Source: Ignavibacteriota bacterium
GTDB taxonomy: Bacteria; Bacteroidota; Ignavibacteria; Tepidaquicellales; Tepidaquicellaceae
Length of the DNA stretch: 16,874 bases
Assembly (NCBI GenBank): GCA_003158365.1
Contig: PMIW01000041.1
Location: 25,084 to 41,957, forward strand
Reading direction: 5' to 3'
Translations under genes and position numbers: made by a program
In this document: positions 1-6,134 of the stretch, piece after piece
Layout of the letters: each line of letters opens with the position of its first letter
Numbering within the stretch: position 1 is the stretch's first letter
Notes under the pieces: model-generated
Databases searched by the model: none
Seen by the model: only the letters and a program-made list of their open reading frames with translations
Told to the model about the DNA's origin: nothing

Positions 1-1071
1 ACAGGCAACGGATATACTACCGACATACACGAATTAAGGGTTCAGCCTGACGGAAGCGCCTGGCTTTTGAGTTATGATGCAGAGACAGTTGATATGAGTG
101 TAATCGTTTCAGGCGGGAAGCCAAATGCAATTGTGACAGGATTAATTATACAAAAAATTGATGTTAATAAACATGTTGTGTTTCAGTGGCGCAGCTGGGA
201 CCATTTTCAGATTACGGACGCAACCCATGAAAATCTGACAGCATACAATATTGATTATGTTCACGGAAATGCAATAGAAGTTGAAAGTGACGGAAATATA
301 TTGCTTTCATCTAGGCATTTAGATGAAATCACAAAAATAAATTCCGTTACGGGAGAAATAATCTGGAGATTGGGCGGAAAGAATAATGAATTCAATTTTT
401 TGAATGATTCAATCGGCTTCTCTCATCAACATCATATAAGAAGGCTGGAAAACGCACATATAATGTTATTTGATAACGGAAATTATCACACTCCTGCTTT
501 TTCCAGAGTAGTGGAATACAGCATAGACGAAGGAGCAAAGACTTTATTCTTAGAATGGCAGTACAGGCATACTCCTGAAATTTTTTCATCTGCAATGGGA
601 AGCGCACAAAGATTAAGCAACGGGAACACATTAATCGGCTGGGGTGCTGCTGCGACGACACTGACCGAAGTAACGCCGCAAGGAAATATTGCATATGAAT
701 TATCTCTTCCCGCAACTGAGATGAGTTACAGGGCATACAGGGACGAATGGGGTAGTGTCACATTAGGTCAACCCGATGAACAGGGTGCACCTGAAGCATA
801 TTGCTTATATCAAAATTATCCGAATCCGTTTAACCCGACGACAAATATAAATTATCGATTGGCAAAAAACAGCTATGTTACATTAAAAGTCTATAATGTG
901 CTCGGGAAGGAAATTACAACTTTAGTAAACGGATTTCAAAATGCGGGAGAGCATAAAGTCCAATTTCCCGGCAGCCAAAATGTAATCGGTCAATTACAAA
1001 GCGGAATATATTTTTATAAATTACAAACGGAGAGTTTTACAGACGTAAAAAAAATGGTTTTAGTAAAATAA
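1..1071 (+). CDS. Arylsulfotransferase-like secreted protein with T9SS sorting domain (5' end missing)
   Basis: The frame is open from base 1, so the gene begins before the window; the TTG at 67 is an internal codon. The visible part resembles the beta-propeller arylsulfotransferase (ASST) family. It shows the family's repeated pattern of a His-Gly-Asn turn followed by DGNILLSSRHLDEITKIN, then a tryptophan and LGG (about nt 250-380), and a histidine-rich FSHQHHIRR segment with a DNGN turn (about nt 415-485). Such enzymes move sulfate between phenolic compounds outside the cytoplasm, using an active-site histidine; I cannot say which histidine here would serve. The last 75 or so residues are a T9SS type A sorting domain, with YQNYPNPFNPTTNINY, then VYNVLGKEI, then SGIYFYKL and a Lys-rich end. 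The product should therefore be exported across the outer membrane and released or anchored at the surface. Family call is fairly sure; enzymatic activity is inferred. Confidence 0.85.
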   Translation, partial: TGNGYTTDIHELRVQPDGSAWLLSYDAETVDMSVIVSGGKPNAIVTGLIIQKIDVNKHVVFQWRSWDHFQITDATHENLTAYNIDYVHGNAIEVESDGNILLSSRHLDEITKINSVTGEIIWRLGGKNNEFNFLNDSIGFSHQHHIRRLENAHIMLFDNGNYHTPAFSRVVEYSIDEGAKTLFLEWQYRHTPEIFSSAMGSAQRLSNGNTLIGWGAAATTLTEVTPQGNIAYELSLPATEMSYRAYRDEWGSVTLGQPDEQGAPEAYCLYQNYPNPFNPTTNINYRLAKNSYVTLKVYNVLGKEITTLVNGFQNAGEHKVQFPGSQNVIGQLQSGIYFYKLQTESFTDVKKMVLVK

Positions 1072-1099
1072 TAAATCAGATTCTCATCCCTATCCCCGG

Positions 1100-1160
1100 G
1101 TCCTTTTTGGTAACTGCTGTTAAATATTATATTCTGTTACCGGAAAGGACTTTATTTTTT
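1100..1160 (+). terminator. Rho-independent terminator after the arylsulfotransferase gene
   Basis: GTCCTTT (1100-1106) pairs perfectly with AAAGGAC (1144-1150), and GGTAAC (1109-1114) with GTTACC (1136-1141), separated by a 2x2 internal loop. The stem is followed at once by TTTATTTTTT (1151-1160). It lies 28 bases after the stop codon, the classic layout of an intrinsic terminator. Confidence 0.8.
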
Positions 1161-1169
1161 AACCTGTTC

Positions 1170-1197
1170 TTGATAAGTGCTCATAAGCGTTTACATT
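1170..1197 (+). promoter_or_regulatory. Candidate promoter for the beta-barrel gene at 1276
   Basis: TTGATA (1170-1175) and TACATT (1192-1197) are separated by 16 bases, close to a sigma-70-type promoter. It sits just after the upstream terminator and about 80 bases before the ATG, where a promoter is expected. Bacteroidota housekeeping promoters often differ from this consensus, so the call is tentative. Confidence 0.35.
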
Positions 1198-1275
1198 GGA
1201 ACTATTTGTTTATTATGTGGTTATCAGTTAATACAAAGAAAATTTTTATTATTATTTAACCAAAAAAATAATTAT

Positions 1276-1983
1276 ATGAAAAAAGTTAACAGTTTAATTT
1301 TTTTATTAGTGCTATTTACAAGTATTTACGGTTATTCACAGACACCTTTTCGCGGAAATCTGACCGCAGGATTGACCAGCCCTATTGGAGATTTTTCTAA
1401 ACTTTATAAAGGCGGGGTGTCTGTAGAAGCAGGTATATTTTACACGCTTCCGATAATCAGTCTTGATCTGACATTAACAGCGGGTTATAACGGATACAAA
1501 TATAAAAACGATTATTTCACGGGGCTGGTAAGTTCGAATCTTAATGGTGCCACAGTATCAAATTTTAATGTAAGCTGGACAGCAACCGATATTCCCGTTA
1601 TGGTTGGTGCAAGACTAAGGATTCCATTCGGGAGTATGAGGCCGTATATTACTGGCGAAGTCGGGCTGCATTTTGTAAGTTTCGCGGACAGGTTCAACGG
1701 GCAAAGAGTAATTGGTAATGCAGGAAGTCCGGTGGCTTTTGATTTCAACAGTACAACCGAATCCGGGAGCTCGGTGGGTGTAGGTACGGCAATAGGTGCA
1801 GGGCTGGAAATCCCGCTTATAATGAAAGTCAATCTTGACCTGAATGTAAAATATAATTACTCGGGAGTTACTTATTCAAAATCATATAATGTTTTCCAAA
1901 ATAACAACTCGCAATTTACAACGGCAGAAATGAAAAACATCAATTATATCACAATCAGAGGCGGAGTGGTAATAGATTTCTAA
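1276..1983 (+). CDS. Outer-membrane beta-barrel protein
   Basis: The product has 235 residues. It starts with a clear signal peptide (MKK, a hydrophobic LIFLLVLFTSIYG stretch, then YSQ before the mature TPFRGN). The mature part alternates polar and hydrophobic residues with many Gly, Tyr and Asn, and contains strand-like segments such as VMVGARLRIPFG and YITGEVGLHFV. It ends in phenylalanine after a strand (GGVVIDF), the typical signal recognised by the outer-membrane BAM machinery. This matches the loosely defined outer-membrane beta-barrel families of Bacteroidota; the substrate or role is unknown. The frame runs up to a GTG at 1177, but the ATG at 1276 gives a proper signal peptide while the earlier start would overlap the candidate promoter, so I chose 1276. 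No Shine-Dalgarno sequence is present; the upstream region is A-rich. It lies alone between two terminators. Confidence 0.85.
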   Translation: MKKVNSLIFLLVLFTSIYGYSQTPFRGNLTAGLTSPIGDFSKLYKGGVSVEAGIFYTLPIISLDLTLTAGYNGYKYKNDYFTGLVSSNLNGATVSNFNVSWTATDIPVMVGARLRIPFGSMRPYITGEVGLHFVSFADRFNGQRVIGNAGSPVAFDFNSTTESGSSVGVGTAIGAGLEIPLIMKVNLDLNVKYNYSGVTYSKSYNVFQNNNSQFTTAEMKNINYITIRGGVVIDF

Positions 1984-2009
1984 TAAAAAAAGTTTTATCG
2001 GAAAAAACG

Positions 2010-2046
2010 GCAGTCTGTACCTTTCGGAACAGCCTGCTTTTTATTT
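2010..2046 (+). terminator. Rho-independent terminator after the beta-barrel gene
   Basis: GCAG/CTGC (2010-2013 with 2034-2037) and CTGT/ACAG (2015-2018 with 2029-2032) pair, closed by CC/GG around a TTTC loop, with single mismatches between the blocks. A T-rich tail (TTTTTATTTTT) follows. It sits 27 bases after the stop codon. Confidence 0.65.
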
Positions 2047-2128
2047 TTCTACGTGTTTCGTAAATCTTCCCGCTATAAATTTTATAGTTTAAACATATCT
2101 TGAAAGAATAACGATAAGAGAATGTCTC

Positions 2129-2157
2129 TTGACAAATAAAAAAACAGTTGATATATT
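2129..2157 (+). promoter_or_regulatory. Consensus-like sigma-70 promoter in the 1984-2349 gap
   Basis: TTGACA (2129-2134) and TATATT (2152-2157) are separated by exactly 17 bases: a full -35 box and a 5-of-6 -10 box. Transcription would start near 2164 and give a leader of about 185 bases before the cysteine-rich gene at 2350. A 15-base AT palindrome (2073-2087, CTATAAATTTTATAG) lies upstream. Whether this lineage uses the canonical consensus strongly is unknown, and other AT-rich -10-like boxes exist closer to 2350. Confidence 0.4.
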
Positions 2158-2191
2158 GTTAAAAGGTATTACGCTAATCGCTAACAATATA
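2152..2191 (+). repeat. Perfect 10-bp inverted repeat overlapping the -10 box
   Basis: TATATTGTTA (2152-2161) is the exact reverse complement of TAACAATATA (2182-2191), with a 20-base spacer. The left arm covers the proposed -10 box and the expected start site. It could be an operator or a weak RNA hairpin near the 5' end of the leader. The spacer also holds two direct copies of CGCTAA. Confidence 0.45.
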
Positions 2192-2251
2192 AAGAAAAAG
2201 CCATGTATTGTTTTGCAATAAAAAATGCCGGCTCCCATCTGAAGATTAAAT

Positions 2252-2278
2252 GCCGCCGGGGGCGGCGTCTCCCGGCGG
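2252..2278 (+). promoter_or_regulatory. GC-rich alternative hairpins upstream of the cysteine-rich gene
   Basis: In an otherwise AT-rich gap, GCCGCC (2252-2257) can pair with GGCGGC (2261-2266) around a GGG loop. Alternatively CCGCCGGG (2253-2260) can pair with CCCGGCGG (2271-2278). The two stems share bases, so only one can form. There is no T-run after them on the + strand, so this is not an ordinary terminator, and I recognise no known riboswitch class. It may be a structured leader element or part of a dispersed GC-rich intergenic repeat. Confidence 0.4.
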
Positions 2279-2349
2279 TGCATTGTAAAAAACGGATATA
2301 TTAACTTTAATATTTTTTTATAAAAAAAATTATAAAAGAGGAAAACAAT

Positions 2350-2718
2350 ATGAAAAAAACTTCAATAATATCCATCATTGTTTTTATCGCCGTAATATTA
2401 TTTATGGCATTTACGTTTAATACTGCTGCCGATGTTCAAAAAACTTCAATCGGAAATCCCCAGGGAAATATTTTAGTACACGTGACAGGATGTGATAATT
2501 GCGATAAACTATTTGTCTGTGTAGACGGACATGTCGCATATTATCCGGGGACTTGTGATTTTTATGTGGATTGCTATCCTGCGGGCGCAGTCAGTCAGAC
2601 AATATGTGTAGTGTGCGGTTTAAAATCGGGTATCGTAACAATAGATTGTAAAAAAACTAAAGAAGTCAAAATTCCGGTATTTCCCGGAGGCATTGCATGT
2701 CCTTGTAATTCGAAATAA
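2350..2718 (+). CDS. Small exported protein with ten cysteines, unrecognised
   Basis: The product has 122 residues. The N-terminus (MKKTS, then a hydrophobic IISIIVFIAVILFMAFTF segment) is a signal peptide or membrane anchor; there is no lipoprotein cysteine right after it. The remaining 95 or so residues contain ten cysteines, all after residue 45, several in close pairs (GCDNC, ICVVC, CPC). They lie among short strand-like segments rich in Val, Tyr and Gly. An even number of cysteines in an exported protein suggests disulfides; metal binding is the other possibility. I do not recognise the family and assign no function. AGAGG lies about 8 bases before the ATG (2339-2343), so ribosome binding looks reasonable. 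It stands alone, with the structured gap 1984-2349 upstream and a strong hairpin downstream. Confidence 0.8.
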   Translation: MKKTSIISIIVFIAVILFMAFTFNTAADVQKTSIGNPQGNILVHVTGCDNCDKLFVCVDGHVAYYPGTCDFYVDCYPAGAVSQTICVVCGLKSGIVTIDCKKTKEVKIPVFPGGIACPCNSK

Positions 2719-2740
2719 TTGAATTTGAGATATTTGTTTC

Positions 2741-2776
2741 CCGGGGGTTTCGGGCGAAAAACTATGAAACCCCCGG
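2741..2776. terminator. Bidirectional hairpin between convergent genes
   Basis: CCGGGGGTTTC (2741-2751) and GAAACCCCCGG (2766-2776) are perfect 11-bp complements with a 14-base loop. The hairpin lies between the stop codons of the cysteine-rich gene (+) and alanine racemase (-), so it probably ends both transcripts. Neither side has a long T-run. Confidence 0.7.
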
Positions 2777-2784
2777 ATTAATAT

Positions 2785-3927
2785 TTAAATATACACTCTC
2801 TGCACCCTATCGGCGACGGCGCAGCAGATTTCATAAGGAATGGTTTTAGTCATTCGCGCGAGTTTATCGGCACCGATTTCGTGTCCGTTATTGCTGCCCA
2901 TAAGAAGTACGTCATCTCCTACCCTTACATTGCTTTTTTCTCCGAGGTTAACCATTAGCCAGTCCATTGTAATATTACCGACTATGGGATAGAGCTTTCC
3001 GTTTATAAGAACTTTTCCCCTGTTCGAAAGCACGCGCCAGTATCCGTCTCCGTATCCGATTGGAATAGACCCGATAAAACTTCTTTCGTCTGTATAATAA
3101 TCCCTTCCGTAAGAAATGCTTGTATTCGGCTCGACTCTTTTTATATATGTTACTTTGGACTTCAAGTTCATTATAGATTTCAGGGGAATTTTTTTTATAT
3201 TATTATCTGACGGGTAGTAACCGTAGAGTATCAGTCCCGGTCTTACCATATCGAAATAGGATTCTTTTAAATCAAGTACGGCGCCGCTGTTAGCAGTATG
3301 GATTATCGGGAATTCCATTCCTGCTTTTTTAAGTTGATGGAGCAGTTCCTGAAATTTGTGCAGCTGCTGTTTGGCGAAAGTTTTGTCGCTGCTTTCTGCG
3401 GTTGCAAAATGTGTATAAATTCCCTCTATGTCGAGATTTTTATAAGCGAAAACCTGGGAAATATTTTTAAATGCCCCCTTGACGTCGAACCCGATTCTTT
3501 TCATGCCTGTGTCGACTTTAATATGAACCTTGAATTTTTTTCCGAGCCGTTTGCTGTAATAATCGAGGAATCGTGCAGTTTCAAGCGAAGCAACTGTTGC
3601 AATCAGGTCATTTTTCAGGAGCCTTTTTACGTAAGCAGCGGGTTTTAGTTTTGAATGAATCAACGTACCGAAAACTAGTATGGATGCCTCCGGAATAGTA
3701 GTTCTTAATTTTATTGCTTCATCATAATTTGCAACACCGAGATAATCGGCGCCTATGGAAATCAGTTTTTGGCTTATTTCCTGAATGCCGTGTCCGTAAG
3801 CATTCGCCTTTACTACTCCGCAAATTTTTATTTTTTTCCGCGGATTACTTTTATGCAGATATTTTTTTATCTGATTATAATTATATTCCAGTTTATTTAA
3901 ATCTATTTCAGCTCTGGTTGGATTCAA
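2785..3927 (-). CDS. alr: Alanine racemase
   Basis: This PLP-dependent enzyme interconverts L- and D-alanine, supplying D-alanine for peptidoglycan in the cytoplasm. At 380 residues it has normal family length. The PLP-binding signature VVKANAYGHG places the cofactor lysine at K40. KVDTGMKRIGF (137-147) carries the lysine that is carbamylated in some homologues (K137) and the cofactor-contacting arginine (R144). SISYGRDY supplies the catalytic tyrosine (Y273) of the C-terminal domain, and MVRPGLILYG, PIGYGDGY and GNITMDW are also conserved. The start is a TTG (base 3927); the frame upstream offers only an ATT before a stop at 3940-3942, so no ATG is available and the family N-terminus (MNPTRAEIDLNKLEYN) begins there. 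It stands alone, divergent from cstA. Very sure of the function; the start codon is less certain. Confidence 0.96.
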   Translation of the reverse strand: MNPTRAEIDLNKLEYNYNQIKKYLHKSNPRKKIKICGVVKANAYGHGIQEISQKLISIGADYLGVANYDEAIKLRTTIPEASILVFGTLIHSKLKPAAYVKRLLKNDLIATVASLETARFLDYYSKRLGKKFKVHIKVDTGMKRIGFDVKGAFKNISQVFAYKNLDIEGIYTHFATAESSDKTFAKQQLHKFQELLHQLKKAGMEFPIIHTANSGAVLDLKESYFDMVRPGLILYGYYPSDNNIKKIPLKSIMNLKSKVTYIKRVEPNTSISYGRDYYTDERSFIGSIPIGYGDGYWRVLSNRGKVLINGKLYPIVGNITMDWLMVNLGEKSNVRVGDDVLLMGSNNGHEIGADKLARMTKTIPYEICCAVADRVQRVYI

Positions 3928-3941
3928 ATCAATTATTATTT

Positions 3942-3970
3942 ATTTAAATTTAACTATGATAAATTTAAAT
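3942..3970. repeat. AT-only inverted repeat in the alr/cstA divergent gap
   Basis: ATTTAAATTTA (3942-3952) and TAAATTTAAAT (3960-3970) are perfect 11-bp complements separated by 7 bases, just upstream of the alr start. The 249-bp gap 3928-4176 is extremely AT-rich. It also holds a TATAAT (4067-4072) and a TAATTTTG (4121-4128), the latter matching the Bacteroidota -7 box TAnnTTTG upstream of cstA. With such base composition these matches are only suggestive. Confidence 0.35.
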
Positions 3971-4176
3971 TTAAATGCAAATAGAGCAGTAATTAGTTAT
4001 ATGAAAAAATCACTTATTTTATCTTGAAATGATTAAAAACAGAAATAATTATTATTATTTTGATTTTATAATATAAAAATGTAATTTCAAGTTTGCATTT
4101 TTTAATGATTTACAAATTATTAATTTTGAAAGAGTAAATTTTCATTTTTGGTTAAATTTTAATCTATTCTTTAACG

Positions 4177-5946
4177 ATGAATTCGATTGTACTTGTTATA
4201 ATATCTGTGCTGGTACTTGTTATTGCGTACAGATACTATGGAAAATTCATTGCAACAAAAGTATTAGTACTCAACGAAAAAAACAAAGTACCCTCCGAAG
4301 TATTCAACGATGGCAGAGATTATGTTCCAACGAGTAAATGGGTTTTATTCGGGCATCATTTTGCGGCGATAGCCGGAGCAGGCCCGTTAATAGGACCCGT
4401 CCTTGCGGCGCAATACGGCTATCTTCCGGGAATGCTCTGGCTTTTAATCGGTGCTGTTTTTGCCGGTGCGGTTCATGATATGATTATTCTATTTGCTTCC
4501 GTACGGTATGACGGCAGGTCTATAGCCGATATTGCCAGAATAATAGTTGGTAAAAAACTCGGTTTCATAACTTCCATAGCAGTGTTATGTATATTAATTA
4601 TTGCCATGGCAGGTCTCGGAATTCCCGTCGTCAATTCACTTAAAAATTCTTCATGGGGAACATTTACCGTTGGATTTACGATACCTGTTGCAATTTTAGT
4701 CGGGATTTATCTGAGATATATCCGTCCCGGAAAAATCGGAGAAGCAACAATTATTGGTATGACGCTGGTAATATTCGGGGTTGTAGCCGGACCTTACATA
4801 CAGAATTTACCGATTGCAAAAATTCTGTTATTCGACGAAAAAGAATTATCGGTTATACTTGCAGCATACGGTTTTCTTGCGGCGGCTTTGCCTGTGTGGC
4901 TTCTGCTGCTTCCGCGTGATTATCTCAGTACTTATATGAAGATTGGAGTAATTCTTATATTAACGGTTGGCATAGTAATAATAAGACCCGATATTCAGAT
5001 GCCGGCTGTAACGGAGTTTATACACGGAGGTGGTCCGGTAATTCCCGGAAAAGTTTTTCCTTATTTATTTATTACTATTGCCTGCGGCGCTTTATCAGGT
5101 TTTCATGCTCTTGTAAGTTCCGGAACAACGCCCAAGTTAATAAGAAACGAAAAAGATATTTTACCGATTGGTTTTGGAGCAATGCTGGTAGAAGCATTCG
5201 TCGGCATAGTTGCACTGATAGCCGCAACTGTTTTACCAACGTCGGATTATTTTGCAATTAACACATTACCCGAGTTATTCAGCAAACTAAATATGAACCC
5301 ATCCGAATTGCCGATGCTTTCGGGACTTGTAGGGGAAACCCTTGCCGGAAGACCCGGAGGTTCCGTTTCGCTTGCAGTGGGGATGACTTATGTTTTTTAT
5401 AAGATTCCGTGGATAAATCATTTAATGGGATACTGGTATCATTTTTGTATTATGTTTGAGGCGTTATTTATTCTTACCACAATTGATGCCGGCACAAGAA
5501 TAGGCAGATATCTTTTGCAGGATTTATTCGGGCAGTCCTGGAAACATTTTGGAAAAGTAAGAACTTTTTTCAATATCGTATTTTTCTCTGCGATTATATC
5601 TGCGGCGTGGGGATATTTACTTTATACTGGAAATGTATCTACAATTTGGCCCCTCTTTGGTACAGCGAATCAGATGCTTGCTGTAATTGCTTTCGCAATT
5701 GGTACAACTTTTTTATTAAGTATGAAAAAAACGAAGTATATCTGGATAACCGTTGTGCCATTGACTTTCATTACTGTTACTACGCTGTCTGCTGCCGTAT
5801 TGAATATCTTTGAAAATTATTTACCGCAGGAAAAATACCTGTTGGCTGGAATTTCATTTATATTAATTGTACTTGTTGTTTTTGTACTAATAGAGAGTGT
5901 AATAAAATGGGTTAAAATGATTAAGGAAGCAAATAATTACAAATAA
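4177..5946 (+). CDS. cstA: CstA-family carbon starvation transporter
   Basis: The product is a 589-residue polytopic inner-membrane protein with many hydrophobic helices spread over its whole length. The CstA signature is clear: GHHFAAIAGAGPLIGPVLAA (59-78), then QYGYLPGMLW and GAVHDMIILFASVRYDGRS. Further conserved stretches are ACGALSGFHALVSSGTTPK, TIDAGTRIGRY and WPLFGTANQ near the C-terminus. The family imports peptides or pyruvate and is induced on carbon limitation in enterobacteria. It is shorter than E. coli CstA (about 700 residues), as is common outside the enterobacteria. The ATG at 4177 lacks a Shine-Dalgarno sequence. The PAS hybrid kinase begins 188 bases downstream on the same strand. 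The substrate here is not determined by sequence. Confidence 0.95.
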   Translation: MNSIVLVIISVLVLVIAYRYYGKFIATKVLVLNEKNKVPSEVFNDGRDYVPTSKWVLFGHHFAAIAGAGPLIGPVLAAQYGYLPGMLWLLIGAVFAGAVHDMIILFASVRYDGRSIADIARIIVGKKLGFITSIAVLCILIIAMAGLGIPVVNSLKNSSWGTFTVGFTIPVAILVGIYLRYIRPGKIGEATIIGMTLVIFGVVAGPYIQNLPIAKILLFDEKELSVILAAYGFLAAALPVWLLLLPRDYLSTYMKIGVILILTVGIVIIRPDIQMPAVTEFIHGGGPVIPGKVFPYLFITIACGALSGFHALVSSGTTPKLIRNEKDILPIGFGAMLVEAFVGIVALIAATVLPTSDYFAINTLPELFSKLNMNPSELPMLSGLVGETLAGRPGGSVSLAVGMTYVFYKIPWINHLMGYWYHFCIMFEALFILTTIDAGTRIGRYLLQDLFGQSWKHFGKVRTFFNIVFFSAIISAAWGYLLYTGNVSTIWPLFGTANQMLAVIAFAIGTTFLLSMKKTKYIWITVVPLTFITVTTLSAAVLNIFENYLPQEKYLLAGISFILIVLVVFVLIESVIKWVKMIKEANNYK

Positions 5947-6022
5947 CAAGTATTGTTTCGGGCTATAATCTTTACGCCCTGTTTCAAAAATATTCTTTTT
6001 ATTTTGATATATTTAAGCTAAT

Positions 6023-6075
6023 TTTCTAATATATAGAAAGTAATGCAATAGATTATGTCCTTTCTGTATAAGAAA
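6023..6075. repeat. Two TTTCT...AGAAA palindromes between cstA and the kinase
   Basis: TTTCTA-N5-TAGAAA (6023-6039) and TTTCT-N5-AGAAA (6061-6075) lie in the 188-bp gap before the kinase gene. Both are perfect but short. A TATAAG within the second could serve as a -10 box, without a good -35 partner. The gap also holds a weak GGGC/GCCC stem shortly after the cstA stop. Operators are possible but unproven. Confidence 0.25.
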
Positions 6076-6134
6076 TGACTATTCCAAATTATTAATAAAT
6101 TCGAATAAAGAATTAAGGATAGGTTATATATCTT

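Noticed and set aside
1177..1275. Upstream GTG start for the beta-barrel gene
   Set aside because: It would put 33 residues before a good signal peptide and would lie within the candidate promoter, between its -35 and -10 boxes.
2089..2283. 64-residue frame on the - strand in the 1984-2349 gap
   Set aside because: It runs through the candidate promoter, inverted repeat and GC-rich stems, has no ribosome site, and its composition looks like a chance translation of AT-rich DNA plus the GC block.
2195..2300. Known riboswitch (TPP, cobalamin, SAM, c-di-GMP)
   Set aside because: I looked for their conserved core sequences and found none; only the unusual stems remain.
3298..3648. 116-residue frame on the + strand opposite alanine racemase
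   Set aside because: It is antisense to conserved alr motifs, with no independent start signal or domain.
5947..6000. Intrinsic terminator after cstA
   Set aside because: Only a GGGC/GCCC stem with a 12-base loop is seen, and the bases that follow are not a T-run, so it is too weak to list.
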